Shown piece after piece: positions 35,828 to 44,732 of a DNA stretch of 64,000 nt; position 1 is the stretch's first letter; each line of letters opens with the position of its first letter. The notes beneath the pieces were generated by a model that had not been told where the DNA came from, searched no databases, and was given only the letters and a program-made list of their open reading frames with translations. The stretch spans positions 3,537,001 to 3,601,000 of the forward strand of contig NZ_CP039740.1 in the NCBI RefSeq assembly GCF_005153485.1, given 5' to 3'. The translations under genes and the position numbers were made by a program. This stretch comes from Pseudolabrys sp. FHR47 (GTDB lineage: Bacteria > Pseudomonadota > Alphaproteobacteria > Rhizobiales > Xanthobacteraceae).

Positions 35828-37387
35828 TCACGCGTAATTGGCAAAGCGTTCGAAACGCTCGAGCTTGTCGATGACGTCCTTCGGACGAACCGGCACATTG
35901 CCTTCGTGTTCGCACTCGACGGCGGCCGCCAACGATCCAAGCACGGAAGCAATCACGCTGCTGCCCGTCGAGAATAGCGACAGCGCCGCATAGGCCAGCA
36001 ACGCATCGCCGGAGCCCACAGCATCGACGATCCTTTCCGCGAAAGTATCCACGGCGAAGAAGGCACGCACGTCCTGCTCCTCCTCGGGAATCGAGCGGAA
36101 GGTCATCAGGCCGCGCTCGCCCAGCTTCAGGATCAGCGTCTTGCAATGCGCCTGCTTGTAAAGCTCAAGCCCGAGCGGACGCACGACCGAGTCCTGATCG
36201 CCAAGCGCAAAACGTGCCTCGCGCTCATTCGGCGTAATCAGGTCGAAGCCCTGGAACTCCAGGATATTGCCCCAGCGCGAAGCAACCTGACTGTCGGCGA
36301 CACGGAACGCGTCCTTCGGAATCGCAGCGGTCAAACCGGGGATCGTGTCGCGGTTGAACATGCCATGCCGGAAGTCGGAAAAGACGACGATGTCGGCCGG
36401 CGTTTCCTCGACCTGCGACTTCAGCGTTTCGACCACCCGCTCGGAAATCGAGCGATTATCGAGCGTGTCGACCTTCAGAAGATTGTAGCCGCCGGCGATG
36501 ATCGCATTCTTGTTCGTGGTGGGCCGTGTCGGGTCGATGATCGGGACGCATTCGACACCGGCTTCCTTGAGATCGTCGAGGGCAAATTCGGCGAGCTTGT
36601 CGTTACCGAGCACGGTCGAATAGGTCACCTTGGCGCCTGCCGCGCGCAAGTGCTTTGCGACAATGCCCGCGCCGCCGACGAAGTCCTTTCGATTCTCGAA
36701 GCGCACGCTCATCGTCGGCGTCTTGGTCATGCCGCCGATCAAAACCGTATGCGTGTAGCTGTCGACGATCGTGTCGCCGATGACGTGAACGCGGATGTCC
36801 TTGAGCTTGCCGGCCGCTTCCTTGAGGGAATCGAAGCTGAGCTTCTCAGCCTGAAGCAGCGACAGCAGCTTTTCGGTCGCGATCGCCGGCGGCTCGGTCT
36901 CGATGATGTGCGAGGAGGAGTAGACGATGTCGCCGGGCGTGAAGAGAATCTCGCCGCCATAGGACTCGACCGCGGTCTTTTCATCGGCGGTGCGCGGCGG
37001 CAGACCGCCCTTCACATATTCATAGCCCTTGGCGAAATAGTCCGGCTTGATAACCTTGATGTTCTCGATCGGAGTCGGCAGGTGGTCGATGACCACAAAA
37101 TCGACGACTTCGAGCGCCGCGAGATTGAACGCGCGCAGTTCCTGCGGAACGAACGGCCGGAAATTCGCCTTCGCGATATGGGCATCGGCGGTGAGGCTCG
37201 CGACGAGGAGATCGCCCTTGCTCTTTGCATAGAGCAGATGACGCACATGGCCTGGATGCACGATGTCGAAGGTGCCGTGGCACATCACGACTTTCTTCGC
37301 GCGCGGCCTGGCGCCGATCAGCTTCGCAATTTCGTCCGCAGTCTTGATCTTGTGACTGACGAGCGACTTACTGGCATCATCCATCAT
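35828..37387 (-). CDS. nucleotidyltransferase-PfkB kinase fusion, HldE-like but in reversed order
   Basis: A 519-residue fusion. Residues 33-165 are a cytidylyltransferase-like domain with CHGTFDIVHPGHVRHLLYA (H-x-G-H) and KPDYFAKGYEY. Residues 197-505 are a PfkB (ribokinase-like) kinase with VHVIGDTIVDSYTH, the G-G-A segment DFVGGAGIVAKHL, and the catalytic end VDAVGSGDALLAYAAL. HldE/RfaE of enterobacteria has the same two activities but with kinase first. The likely reactions are phosphorylation of heptose 7-phosphate at C1 and nucleotidyl transfer to heptose 1-phosphate, with GmhB removing the 7-phosphate in between. The start overlaps the stop of the upstream epimerase gene (ATGATG at 37382-37387). 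The second Met codon is an equally good start. Confidence 0.88.
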   Translation of the reverse strand: MMDDASKSLVSHKIKTADEIAKLIGARPRAKKVVMCHGTFDIVHPGHVRHLLYAKSKGDLLVASLTADAHIAKANFRPFVPQELRAFNLAALEVVDFVVIDHLPTPIENIKVIKPDYFAKGYEYVKGGLPPRTADEKTAVESYGGEILFTPGDIVYSSSHIIETEPPAIATEKLLSLLQAEKLSFDSLKEAAGKLKDIRVHVIGDTIVDSYTHTVLIGGMTKTPTMSVRFENRKDFVGGAGIVAKHLRAAGAKVTYSTVLGNDKLAEFALDDLKEAGVECVPIIDPTRPTTNKNAIIAGGYNLLKVDTLDNRSISERVVETLKSQVEETPADIVVFSDFRHGMFNRDTIPGLTAAIPKDAFRVADSQVASRWGNILEFQGFDLITPNEREARFALGDQDSVVRPLGLELYKQAHCKTLILKLGERGLMTFRSIPEEEQDVRAFFAVDTFAERIVDAVGSGDALLAYAALSLFSTGSSVIASVLGSLAAAVECEHEGNVPVRPKDVIDKLERFERFANYA

Positions 37388-38403
37388 TGCTTGCCCCCGG
37401 CGGAAAGTGCGTTGAACCACCCGGCCGTTGCTTTTGCGATTGACGACGGCTCCCACAGCGGAGCGTCCCGCCAATATTCAATGTTCTCAACAACTCGCGC
37501 CACGCCCTGCTCGAAGCTGACGGACGGCTCCCAATTGAGGTCGCGGCGGATTTTTGTGATGTCGGCAAAAGTGCAATCGGGCTCGCCGGGGCGTTTTGGA
37601 ATATGCACCACGGGCCCGCCAAGCAATTCGACCAGACGATTGACCGATTGCGGATTGCCGGCGCCGAGATTCCAAACCTGGCCGGTCTTTTCGGTCTCGG
37701 CCGCGCGCAGGAAGGCGGCAGCGATGTCGGTGACGTAGAGGAAATCGCGGGTCTGAGTGCCGTCACCGACCACGGTGAACGGCTTGCCCGCGAGTTTCTG
37801 CTTGAGGAACACCCCAAACACAGCGCCATAGGCGCCCGAGGTGCGCGAGCGTGTGCCATAGGCGTTGAAGATGCGGATCGAGTTGACCGGGAGCTTGTAG
37901 ACCTTGTTCCAGTGAAAGGTCGCCTGCTCGCCCTGATACTTGCTCAGCGCGTAGGGATATTCGGTCTGGATCGGATGGTCTTCGCGAGTCGGAGTCGAAG
38001 CAAGCCCGTAGCACGATGACGATGCGGCATAGACGAACTTCTTTACGCCCTTGCCGCCATTGGCCGCGCGGGCGCATTCCAGCATGTGCACCGTGCCCTG
38101 CACATTGGCCGACATGTATTCCATCGGCCGCTCGATCGACGGCACGATGTCGCCAATGCCGGCGAAGTGAATCACATAGTCGACGCCGTCGAACAGCGGG
38201 TTGCCGGGCTGATAATCGCGGATGTCCGACGAGGCGAAGGTAAAGTCCGGATTGTCGGCGTGATGGGCGATATTCGCCTCACGGCCGCCGACCAGATTGT
38301 CGATGACCCTGACCTTGAACCCGCGTTCAATCAACAGATCCACCATATGGCTGCCGATGAACCCGGCGCCACCGGTAACGATCGCAACAGGCTTTGTGCT
38401 CAT
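37384..38403 (-). CDS. NAD-dependent epimerase/dehydratase (SDR, UDP-glucose 4-epimerase-like)
   Basis: A 339-residue extended SDR. AIVTGGAGFIGSHMVDLLIERG is the NAD-binding motif (G-x-x-G-x-x-G). The catalytic triad is visible as Ser in VYAASSSCYG and Y-x-x-x-K in YPYALSKYQGEQ. NSIRIFNAYGTRSR and GDGTQTRDFLYVTDIA are typical of NDP-sugar 4-epimerases. It probably epimerises the nucleotide sugar produced in this operon, acting on an activated heptose or hexose. Its ATG overlaps the stop of the preceding SDR gene (38400-38403), and its own stop overlaps the start of the fusion gene. Confidence 0.9.
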   Translation of the reverse strand: MSTKPVAIVTGGAGFIGSHMVDLLIERGFKVRVIDNLVGGREANIAHHADNPDFTFASSDIRDYQPGNPLFDGVDYVIHFAGIGDIVPSIERPMEYMSANVQGTVHMLECARAANGGKGVKKFVYAASSSCYGLASTPTREDHPIQTEYPYALSKYQGEQATFHWNKVYKLPVNSIRIFNAYGTRSRTSGAYGAVFGVFLKQKLAGKPFTVVGDGTQTRDFLYVTDIAAAFLRAAETEKTGQVWNLGAGNPQSVNRLVELLGGPVVHIPKRPGEPDCTFADITKIRRDLNWEPSVSFEQGVARVVENIEYWRDAPLWEPSSIAKATAGWFNALSAGGKQ

Positions 38404-39398
38404 TTCGCGCCGATTTTCTTCATCGTCCTGACGTTGTAATACCAATCGTCATCGAAGCTCGCCGGCAGCAGGTGGTTGCGGAAGGCGCGCGTCAGGTCGC
38501 GCACCGCGTCCTCGATCGTCCGCTTCGGCCTGAAGCCGAGCACGCGGGTGACCTTGTCGGAATTGACGTGATAAGAGCGGTTGTCGTTCGACGGCGTGGT
38601 CACGATGTTGATCGGGCCGCGATCGGGCAACTCCTCTTCGACCACCTTCTTCGCCATCTCGGCGATGTTGGCAATCGAATGATTCTGGAAGCCGATGTTG
38701 AAAATCTCGCGATGAATCTTCTCGTGCGGCGCCTGGAGCATCAGTTCGTAGGCGTCGACCATGTCCTCGACATGGAGATTGGGCCGCATCTGCGCGCCGC
38801 CGAAGACCGTGATCGTGCCCTTGTTGACCGCATGATTGGTCAGGATGTTGACCGACAGGTCGAGGCGGGTGCGCGGGCTGTAGCCGCAGATGGTCGCCGG
38901 GCGAATCACCGTCGTAGTGAAGTCGTCGGAGTTGTACTTCCACAGCAGCGGTTCGCACATGCCCTTGTACTTGTTGTACAGGGTGAGCGGGACCAGCGGA
39001 TGCTCTTCGGTGACGTTGGGCGAATCCGACACGCCGTAGACCGAGCTCGACGAGGCATAGACAAAGCGCTTCACGCCGGCGTTCTTGCAAGCCAGCACCA
39101 TCGGCTCGAAGCAATCGTAATTGATTGTCTTGGACAGGTTCTCGTCGAGCTCGAAGCTGGCATCGTTGGAGATGCAGGCCAGATGCAGGACCGCGTCGTG
39201 ACCCTGGACCGCCGCGGCGAGCTTTTCGGTATCGCGAATGTCGCCCTGAATGACCCGCAGATTCGGATCATTCGGGAACCGCGCGCCGAAGAACAGCGTG
39301 TCGTAGACTGTGACCTTGTAGCCACGCGCCAGAAGACGGGGCGTCAGAACGTGCCCAACGTAGCCGGCGCCACCGGTGATAAAGACCTTCTCGAACAA
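38400..39398 (-). CDS. NAD-dependent epimerase/dehydratase (SDR), second of pair
   Basis: A 332-residue extended SDR distinct from its neighbour. VFITGGAGYVGHVLTPRLLARG is the NAD motif, VLHLACISNDASFEL the usual H-L-A segment, and the catalytic residues are Ser in VYASSSSVYG and Y-x-x-x-K in YNKYKGMCEP. IRPATICGYSPRTRLDLSVN and FGGAQMRPNLHVEDM follow the pattern of NDP-sugar epimerases and dehydratases found beside HldE-like genes. It may be the equivalent of a heptose epimerase (HldD-like role) or a 4,6-dehydratase; motif reading alone does not decide. The gene follows transaldolase after 98 bases and overlaps the next SDR gene. Confidence 0.88.
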   Translation of the reverse strand: MFEKVFITGGAGYVGHVLTPRLLARGYKVTVYDTLFFGARFPNDPNLRVIQGDIRDTEKLAAAVQGHDAVLHLACISNDASFELDENLSKTINYDCFEPMVLACKNAGVKRFVYASSSSVYGVSDSPNVTEEHPLVPLTLYNKYKGMCEPLLWKYNSDDFTTTVIRPATICGYSPRTRLDLSVNILTNHAVNKGTITVFGGAQMRPNLHVEDMVDAYELMLQAPHEKIHREIFNIGFQNHSIANIAEMAKKVVEEELPDRGPINIVTTPSNDNRSYHVNSDKVTRVLGFRPKRTIEDAVRDLTRAFRNHLLPASFDDDWYYNVRTMKKIGAK

Positions 39399-39496
39399 GA
39401 CACGATCTCCAGGATTTCCCGTTATGCGCGACGGCTTTTACCTTCCGACCCGCACCTTGGCAATTGGCATCTGCAGGAAGCTGCCCAGTTTGCCAC

Positions 39497-40222
39497 TTAA
39501 GTCGCAATCTTAAAACCGGCTGCCTGCGCGTCGTTATAAAACATCTTTACGGTTTCTAACGAATAGGCGTCTTGGTCTTTCCCGATCAGGGACAGTTTCT
39601 TGAGGATGTCATTCGTCACGGTGATGATGCCGCAACCGACCTCGTCGGCCTGGATCACGTTCAGCAATTCGCGCGGGCTCGCCCACAGTAGTTCCGCCTT
39701 CGGCCGCGACGCCTGCAGAATCTTCGCCGCCTTGGTCATCAGCGGTACCGGATCGATACCGGAATCGGCGATGCGCCCGGCGAACACCGACACGATCGCC
39801 GGCACATCAGAATTGAGGGCGGCAGCAATCTTCTCGACCTGATCGAGCGTGAAAACCGCGGTGACGTTAACCTGGACGCCACGGCTCACGAGACGCGAGA
39901 TCAAGGGACCGGTAAAGACGCCCTTCGTATTGGTGACAGGAATCTTGATGTTCACATTGGAGCCCCAGGACGCGATCTTGAGCGCCTGCGCTTCCATCTC
40001 GTCGAACTCGTCGGCGAAGACTTCGAACGAAACCGGACGATCCGGAATCGCCGCAAGAACCTTGTGGGCGAAATCGACATAGTCCGTAACGCCCGCCTGT
40101 TTCATCAAGGTGGGGTTGGTCGTGAAGCCCTTCACGACGGGATTGGTGTAGAGGTTCTTCATGCTCTGAAGATCCGCACCGTCGGCGAAAATCTTGATCT
40201 TCAAAGAGGCAACACTCGTCAT
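39497..40222 (-). CDS. transaldolase-family protein
   Basis: A 241-residue transaldolase/fructose-6-phosphate-aldolase-type TIM barrel. The start KIFADGADLQSMKNLYTNP and VKGFTTNPTLMK are the family's first two signatures, and the Schiff-base lysine is in NVNIKIPVTNTKG. QVNVTAVFTLDQVEKIAAAL and VSVFAGRIADSGIDPVP are also conserved. Transaldolases move a dihydroxyacetone unit, giving sedoheptulose 7-phosphate from erythrose 4-phosphate. A location between gmhB and an SDR suggests it feeds the heptose branch, or joins a C3 unit to a sugar. It lies 66 bases after gmhB on the same strand. Confidence 0.9.
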   Translation of the reverse strand: MTSVASLKIKIFADGADLQSMKNLYTNPVVKGFTTNPTLMKQAGVTDYVDFAHKVLAAIPDRPVSFEVFADEFDEMEAQALKIASWGSNVNIKIPVTNTKGVFTGPLISRLVSRGVQVNVTAVFTLDQVEKIAAALNSDVPAIVSVFAGRIADSGIDPVPLMTKAAKILQASRPKAELLWASPRELLNVIQADEVGCGIITVTNDILKKLSLIGKDQDAYSLETVKMFYNDAQAAGFKIAT

Positions 40223-40288
40223 CGCTAGCGCTTCCTTCTCGTTTCTCCGCGCGTCCCCGTTTCGCCCGCCAAGCTGGATTGATCCGGC

Positions 40289-40831
40289 CTAGCTCGACTT
40301 GGGCAGCGCCGCCAAAATCAATGGAACCGCTTCGACCAGCGATCCGACGACCAGATCGGGCCGGGTCGGACGCCGCTCCTGCGGATAGTTGTAGTCCACG
40401 AATACCGTTCGGCAGCCGGCCGCCGCACCCGCATCAATGTCCCGCCAGCGATCGCCGACCATCCAGCTTTGAGACAGGTCGATGTCGTACTTCCGGGCGG
40501 AACGCAATAGCATTCCGGGCTTCGGCTTGCGACAGTCGCAATTTTCCCCTTCGGTGTGAAAACACACCTCGATGTCGTCCACAGGTACCTGACGACGCAA
40601 AATGTCGTGCATTTGGTCAAGTACGGTAGGGGTTTGCAGGCCGGTGCTGACGTCCGGCTGATTGGTGGCGACGACGATCATCAAGCCGGCGTCGCGCAGA
40701 CGGCCAACCGCTTCCGGAACCCCGGGCAGAATTTCGAAATCCTCCAGCGCGACCGGGGCATAGCCCCGCCCATTGCGGACGATATTGCGATTGATCACGC
40801 CGTCACGGTCGAGAAAGACTGCCCGTCGCAT
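40289..40831 (-). CDS. gmhB: GmhB-like heptose bisphosphate 7-phosphatase (HAD-IIIA)
   Basis: A 180-residue HAD phosphatase that removes the 7-phosphate from glycero-manno-heptose 1,7-bisphosphate. The nucleophile and acid Asp are in AVFLDRDGVINR (D-x-D). The zinc-site loop specific to GmhB is ICFHTEGENCDCRKP-like (seen as VCFHTEGENCDCRKPKPG), and MVGDRWRDIDAGAAAG is motif IV. The ATG at 40831 gives family length; further upstream the frame is open but unrelated. It is the first gene of the eight-gene minus-strand operon, divergent from the SIS isomerase gene with a 255-base gap that should hold both promoters. Confidence 0.92.
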   Translation of the reverse strand: MRRAVFLDRDGVINRNIVRNGRGYAPVALEDFEILPGVPEAVGRLRDAGLMIVVATNQPDVSTGLQTPTVLDQMHDILRRQVPVDDIEVCFHTEGENCDCRKPKPGMLLRSARKYDIDLSQSWMVGDRWRDIDAGAAAGCRTVFVDYNYPQERRPTRPDLVVGSLVEAVPLILAALPKSS

Positions 40832-41086
40832 TACGCATCCTTGGCCGCCCGGCTCTGCCGCGGCACGTGAATAAACACGCTCCCCCAGCGCTCGGCCGTT
40901 CATCGCGGCCTAACACGGAGGCACCCGGAAAGGTTGAAATCGGGCAAGCCTTATCAGCCGCGCCGACGGCCGTCCAGCGCCAGGCCCGCGGTACCGGGCC
41001 AATCCGCACGGCAAGATACAACTTGCTACGGCGCGCGGCGCCCTATATTTCAACGACCTTCAATCGGTCCGGGGGGCTCTTTGTCG

Positions 41087-41671
41087 ATGTCGCACGCTGA
41101 AACCTACCTCAAAGAAGTCGTCGAAACGGCGCAAAAACTGTCGGTTGCAGACATCGAGAGCCTGTGCGACGAGTTGGTCGCTCTCCGCGAGCGCGACGGA
41201 CGGCTTTTCTTCCTGGGCGTCGGCGGCAGCGCCGGCAATTGCGGCCATGCCGTCAACGATTTCCGCAAGCTGTGCGGCATCGAAACCTACGCGCCGACCG
41301 ACAACGTCTCGGAGCTTACCGCCCGGACCAATGACGAAGGCTGGCACACGGTTTTTTCCGAGTGGCTCAAGGTCAGCCGGGCCAATGCCAAGGACGCGAT
41401 CTTCATTTTCTCGGTGGGTGGCGGCAACCTCGAGAAGAACGTGAGCCCCAACCTGGTCGCGGCTATTCAGGAAGCCAAGAGCCGCAACATGAAGGTCTTT
41501 GGCATCGTCGGCCGCGACGGCGGCTACACCAAGAAGGCTGGCGACGTCGTTGTTGTGGTGCCGACTACCCACGATGGGCGCGTGACGCCGCACGCCGAAG
41601 AGTTCCAGGGCGTGGTTTGGCACTGTCTCGTGTCGCACCCGAAACTGCAGAAAAATGCCACGAAGTGGTAG
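41087..41671 (+). CDS. SIS-domain sugar isomerase, GmhA-like variant
   Basis: A 194-residue SIS protein. FFLGVGGSAGNCGHAVNDF is the phosphate-binding loop, and IFSVGGGNLEKNVSPNLV is the second phosphate site. Compared with GmhA, the catalytic Glu position carries Asp (HAVNDF instead of H-x-x-x-E). The C-terminal RIQEMH segment is replaced by VTPHAEEFQGVVWH, with the His displaced by one position. It therefore belongs to a separate SIS subgroup and may isomerise a different ketose phosphate than the gmhA product at 25497. It is the first gene of a plus-strand group with the 610-residue protein and the sulfotransferase. Confidence 0.85.
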   Translation: MSHAETYLKEVVETAQKLSVADIESLCDELVALRERDGRLFFLGVGGSAGNCGHAVNDFRKLCGIETYAPTDNVSELTARTNDEGWHTVFSEWLKVSRANAKDAIFIFSVGGGNLEKNVSPNLVAAIQEAKSRNMKVFGIVGRDGGYTKKAGDVVVVVPTTHDGRVTPHAEEFQGVVWHCLVSHPKLQKNATKW

Positions 41672-41774
41672 TCTCCTCAGCGCCGTCTGAATGACCCATT
41701 TTGGAACCGAACCGGGAACCGCCGCGTCCGGCATCGGTTGTCGAGGTATTATATAGACTACCGCGAGGGGTTTG

Positions 41775-41803
41775 TTGCGGTGCCACAACCGCTCCTGTAT
41801 TAG
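41775..41803 (+). promoter_or_regulatory. candidate sigma-70 promoter for the 610-residue protein gene
   Basis: TTGCGG (41775-41780) and TATTAG (41798-41803) with a 17-base spacer, about 40 bases before the putative start codon. The region is more AT-rich than its surroundings. Confidence 0.35.
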
Positions 41804-41842
41804 AACAATTCAAGCCGGCAACCAGCCCAGAGACGGTGTTCT

Positions 41843-43675
41843 TTGCTCAAACCCCTAGAAATTGCCGCCAAAGGCGACGTGGTGCAAAACGACACGGAGC
41901 TGAAGGCTGAGGCTTTCGATTTCGAACTCGTCCTGTCGACTTTTTTCGAAGAGGTCATCGACGCCCTGAAGACGGGCGAGGGCATGATGGAGCCCGTGAC
42001 CCACGGGCACATTTATCAAAAGTTTCTCGACTTCTTTGCTTATCGCATTCCTGGAGCCGACGCTCGCGTTCGCGAAATCGGCACGATGCGCCGGCCAAAG
42101 AAACCGTCGCTGCACAAGCGGCTCATCGCGGCGACGCCGGATGGCGTCAAGCGCTTCGTCAAGAAATTTGGCTGGCTCTACATCCTGGTCATCGGCATCG
42201 ACGCCCTACTTTTTCCGAGCGAAAGCGCGAAACGGCGCGTATCACTGCGCGGTCAAATCGCGCGCCGAATTCCGACGTCGTTGCGCTTCAGGCTTTCGCA
42301 TATTCAGTTTCTTCGATCGCTCGACGAGACGATATTCCGTCCACGCTGGAAGTCGAAAGAGAAGCAGAAACCTCTCTGGGCCTTTACAAAGGACGAAATC
42401 GCGAAACTCGCAAAAGTATTGGTCGCCGACAATGCGGAGGCCCTGCGCGACGGGCTGGAAGCGGCGCGCAAGCTCGACGCCGATCCGCGCGACGTCTACG
42501 TCTTCGTGTCCCATCTGTTTCCGACGACCTGGTCACCGCACGTGCGCGCGCTCAATGACCGGGGTAACCACACGGTTTGGTGCGGCATCGACGACCCGCA
42601 CGAATCGGCGGGATACGGCGTCCTGGAATCGCCGCTCGTTCCGGTCACGACGCATGTTCATTTGACGTTTCTCGGCGTCATTGTCTTTCTCTGCGCGACG
42701 CGCCGGTGCCAGATCCTGATGAGCGGCGAGTGCTTCTACGGCTCGAACTGGAACGCCGAAGACACGACCGTTCTGTACTCGCTGCTGTCGAGCGTGCTGT
42801 CGACCATGCGCCGCCGGCGCGCCGGCACCAAGAACCTTACGCTGCTGATGTATGACGGTCTCAAGCCGATCAACCTGTCCGGCAACGCGAAGAACGTTGC
42901 GATCACCCATTTCTATAAGCGGCTGATGGGCACCGGCGACCGCATCATCTACAATTCCAATACCGAGCTTCTCGGAACCTTCAATCAGTACGCCATTCCC
43001 CTGAAGACCCCGCGGCTGCATTTTTACCGCTATTCGGAAGCACCGAAGGCGCCGAAGCCGCGCATTGACCTCGAAGGCGGCAGGAACATCCACATCGCTT
43101 GCATCACGGTATGCCTGAACGAGTTCGGCGAACCGTCGCGCGATATGGTGGCCGGCTACGTCCGCGACATCATCTGTTCGGGGATTCACTTCCACTACTA
43201 CTGCATGACCGACCACCCGGTCATCAAAAAGTTCAAACAAGACCTCGGCGAATACGGGAAGTTCCTGCACCTCCATCCGATCATCAAGGATCAGTCAAAG
43301 CTGGTCGACGACCTTCACCAGTATCACGCCGGCTTCAATCCATCCGACCATGTGCCATTCGCACACGGCATCAGCTCCTTGAACGACCGATTCTACCAGG
43401 ACGCCATGTCGGTGTTCTTGCAGTCGACCATCGGCACCTCCTTCCTGGTCTATGCCGCAGCGGGGCTTCCGGTGCTATTGCCACGCGGATGCGTCGGGGC
43501 CACGCAGTTGCTTGGTGATGTCGCGCTGCCCATCATCTTCGCCGAGATGAGCAACCTGCGTTCGATCCTTGAGGATTGCGATCTGGAGCATCGCCTGGCG
43601 CTGGCCGATAAGGACCGCTCGAAGGTCCACATCGACACTCACATCGACCGATTTGTGGAGTTCATGAAGCGGTGA
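41843..43675 (+). CDS. large protein of unknown family, possible glycosyltransferase
   Basis: A 610-residue protein I cannot place. It has no signal peptide; one hydrophobic stretch near residue 110-125 (GWLYILVIGIDALLF) may touch the membrane. The last third has the feel of a GT-B nucleotide-sugar domain: HAGFNPSDHVPFAHG and FLVYAAAGLPVLLPRGCVG, the latter like the acceptor/donor cleft loop with A-A-G-L-P. No D-x-D or classic E-x-x-x-x-x-x-E motif was confirmed. A TTG at 41843 is the first start in frame; GTG codons at 41879 and 41882 are alternatives. The stop overlaps the sulfotransferase start (TGATG, 43673-43677), so the two belong together. Confidence 0.6.
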   Translation: MLKPLEIAAKGDVVQNDTELKAEAFDFELVLSTFFEEVIDALKTGEGMMEPVTHGHIYQKFLDFFAYRIPGADARVREIGTMRRPKKPSLHKRLIAATPDGVKRFVKKFGWLYILVIGIDALLFPSESAKRRVSLRGQIARRIPTSLRFRLSHIQFLRSLDETIFRPRWKSKEKQKPLWAFTKDEIAKLAKVLVADNAEALRDGLEAARKLDADPRDVYVFVSHLFPTTWSPHVRALNDRGNHTVWCGIDDPHESAGYGVLESPLVPVTTHVHLTFLGVIVFLCATRRCQILMSGECFYGSNWNAEDTTVLYSLLSSVLSTMRRRRAGTKNLTLLMYDGLKPINLSGNAKNVAITHFYKRLMGTGDRIIYNSNTELLGTFNQYAIPLKTPRLHFYRYSEAPKAPKPRIDLEGGRNIHIACITVCLNEFGEPSRDMVAGYVRDIICSGIHFHYYCMTDHPVIKKFKQDLGEYGKFLHLHPIIKDQSKLVDDLHQYHAGFNPSDHVPFAHGISSLNDRFYQDAMSVFLQSTIGTSFLVYAAAGLPVLLPRGCVGATQLLGDVALPIIFAEMSNLRSILEDCDLEHRLALADKDRSKVHIDTHIDRFVEFMKR

Positions 43676-44448
43676 TGGCTGCGAGTGCCTCGCGATTGCG
43701 AGTATTTTTTCTGCACCTCCCGAAAGCGGGAGGAACGGCAATCGCAACGCGGTTCAAAACCGCTTTCGAAAGTGCAAACTCAGCGTCGACCGACACGTCA
43801 TTACCCACCGACCCCAAACTCTGGAAAGAATGGTCGAAATACGACTTTATACACGGCCACTGCGGCTTCGGATTGTTCAAGAGCGTTGGACAAGATTACT
43901 CCTTGGTGACGAACTTCCGTCACCCGGTCGACCGCGTCGTTTCGCTGTATGATTTCTGGCGCAACAACATCGGACCCGAGGATACGATCGACGACGATAT
44001 GAAGCGGGATAACCCGCCCTCCACGACTCTTGCGCCCTATCTAGCCCGACAGCTTTCGTTCTCGGAGTTCATCCGGCGGCAAGAAACCGCCATTTCGATC
44101 TACATCCGCAATTGGCACGCAAGACAGCTTCTGGGAGACCCTTGGGAGTACCGGAAGCTTTACATTTGGGATATGTGGCTGGTGCGGTTCCGCTTCAGCA
44201 GACTGTACTGGTTCTATGTCTGCGAGGAGCCCGAAAAGTCGGAAACGTGGTTCAGAGACCGATTTCCCTCTTTGGAGCACAAAGCCTTGGCCCTTGAAAA
44301 TCCGACCGACTACTCCGAAAAAAGCCGGACAACTCCGTCGTCGGACGACATTCAAGTCATCCTGCGAGACAATTGGGCCGACGTCGAGCTGTACGAACGC
44401 GCCTTGAAGATATTGAAAAAGCGGGTCGATACCCTGGAGCGTCGATAA
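43675..44448 (+). CDS. sulfotransferase-family protein
   Basis: A 257-residue sulfotransferase of the type acting on polysaccharides. The PAPS 5'-phosphosulfate loop is FFLHLPKAGGTAIATRF (P-K-x-G-G-T), and the 3'-phosphate segment is VTNFRHPVDRVVSLYDF (R-x-P-x-x-R-x-x-S). It would transfer sulfate from PAPS to a hydroxyl of the glycan. PAPS can come from cysD/cysNC in the same locus. It starts on the stop codon of the 610-residue gene (a GTG three bases before is an alternative). The stretch is visibly less GC-rich than the core genes, consistent with horizontal origin. Acceptor sugar unknown. Confidence 0.85.
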   Translation: MAASASRLRVFFLHLPKAGGTAIATRFKTAFESANSASTDTSLPTDPKLWKEWSKYDFIHGHCGFGLFKSVGQDYSLVTNFRHPVDRVVSLYDFWRNNIGPEDTIDDDMKRDNPPSTTLAPYLARQLSFSEFIRRQETAISIYIRNWHARQLLGDPWEYRKLYIWDMWLVRFRFSRLYWFYVCEEPEKSETWFRDRFPSLEHKALALENPTDYSEKSRTTPSSDDIQVILRDNWADVELYERALKILKKRVDTLERR

Positions 44449-44509
44449 ATTGGCGACCTATAGTGACTTGGTAATGGACTGATGCGCCTCGACCGAATTC
44501 GCGGGGACA

Positions 44510-44538
44510 TTGACAACGCGTGGCGTCTGGATGATAGA
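44510..44538 (+). promoter_or_regulatory. candidate promoter upstream of wzm
   Basis: A perfect TTGACA (44510-44515) with a weak GATAGA (44533-44538) 17 bases on, in the 284-base gap before the wzm start. The -35 is convincing, the -10 is poor. Confidence 0.35.
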
Positions 44539-44732
44539 ACGTGGCCCGCCAGGGGGGCGGAGGCTCACTATCTCGCAGCAAATTCGACGGCCGCACGCCA
44601 AAAGGTACCGGTCTGAAAGTGTGCTAGTAACTTGCGGGAAGAAGCCAGCAGCCGGCATCGCTTCAAAGGGTTGCCTCGGCGCAGAGGCATAACCGCTTGC
44701 GCCAGACGATCCGAGTTTACACGGCAGCTTCT

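Noticed and set aside
36146..37738. 530-codon open frame antisense to the nucleotidyltransferase-kinase fusion
   Set aside because: The minus strand encodes complete active-site motifs there; this frame is a composition artefact.
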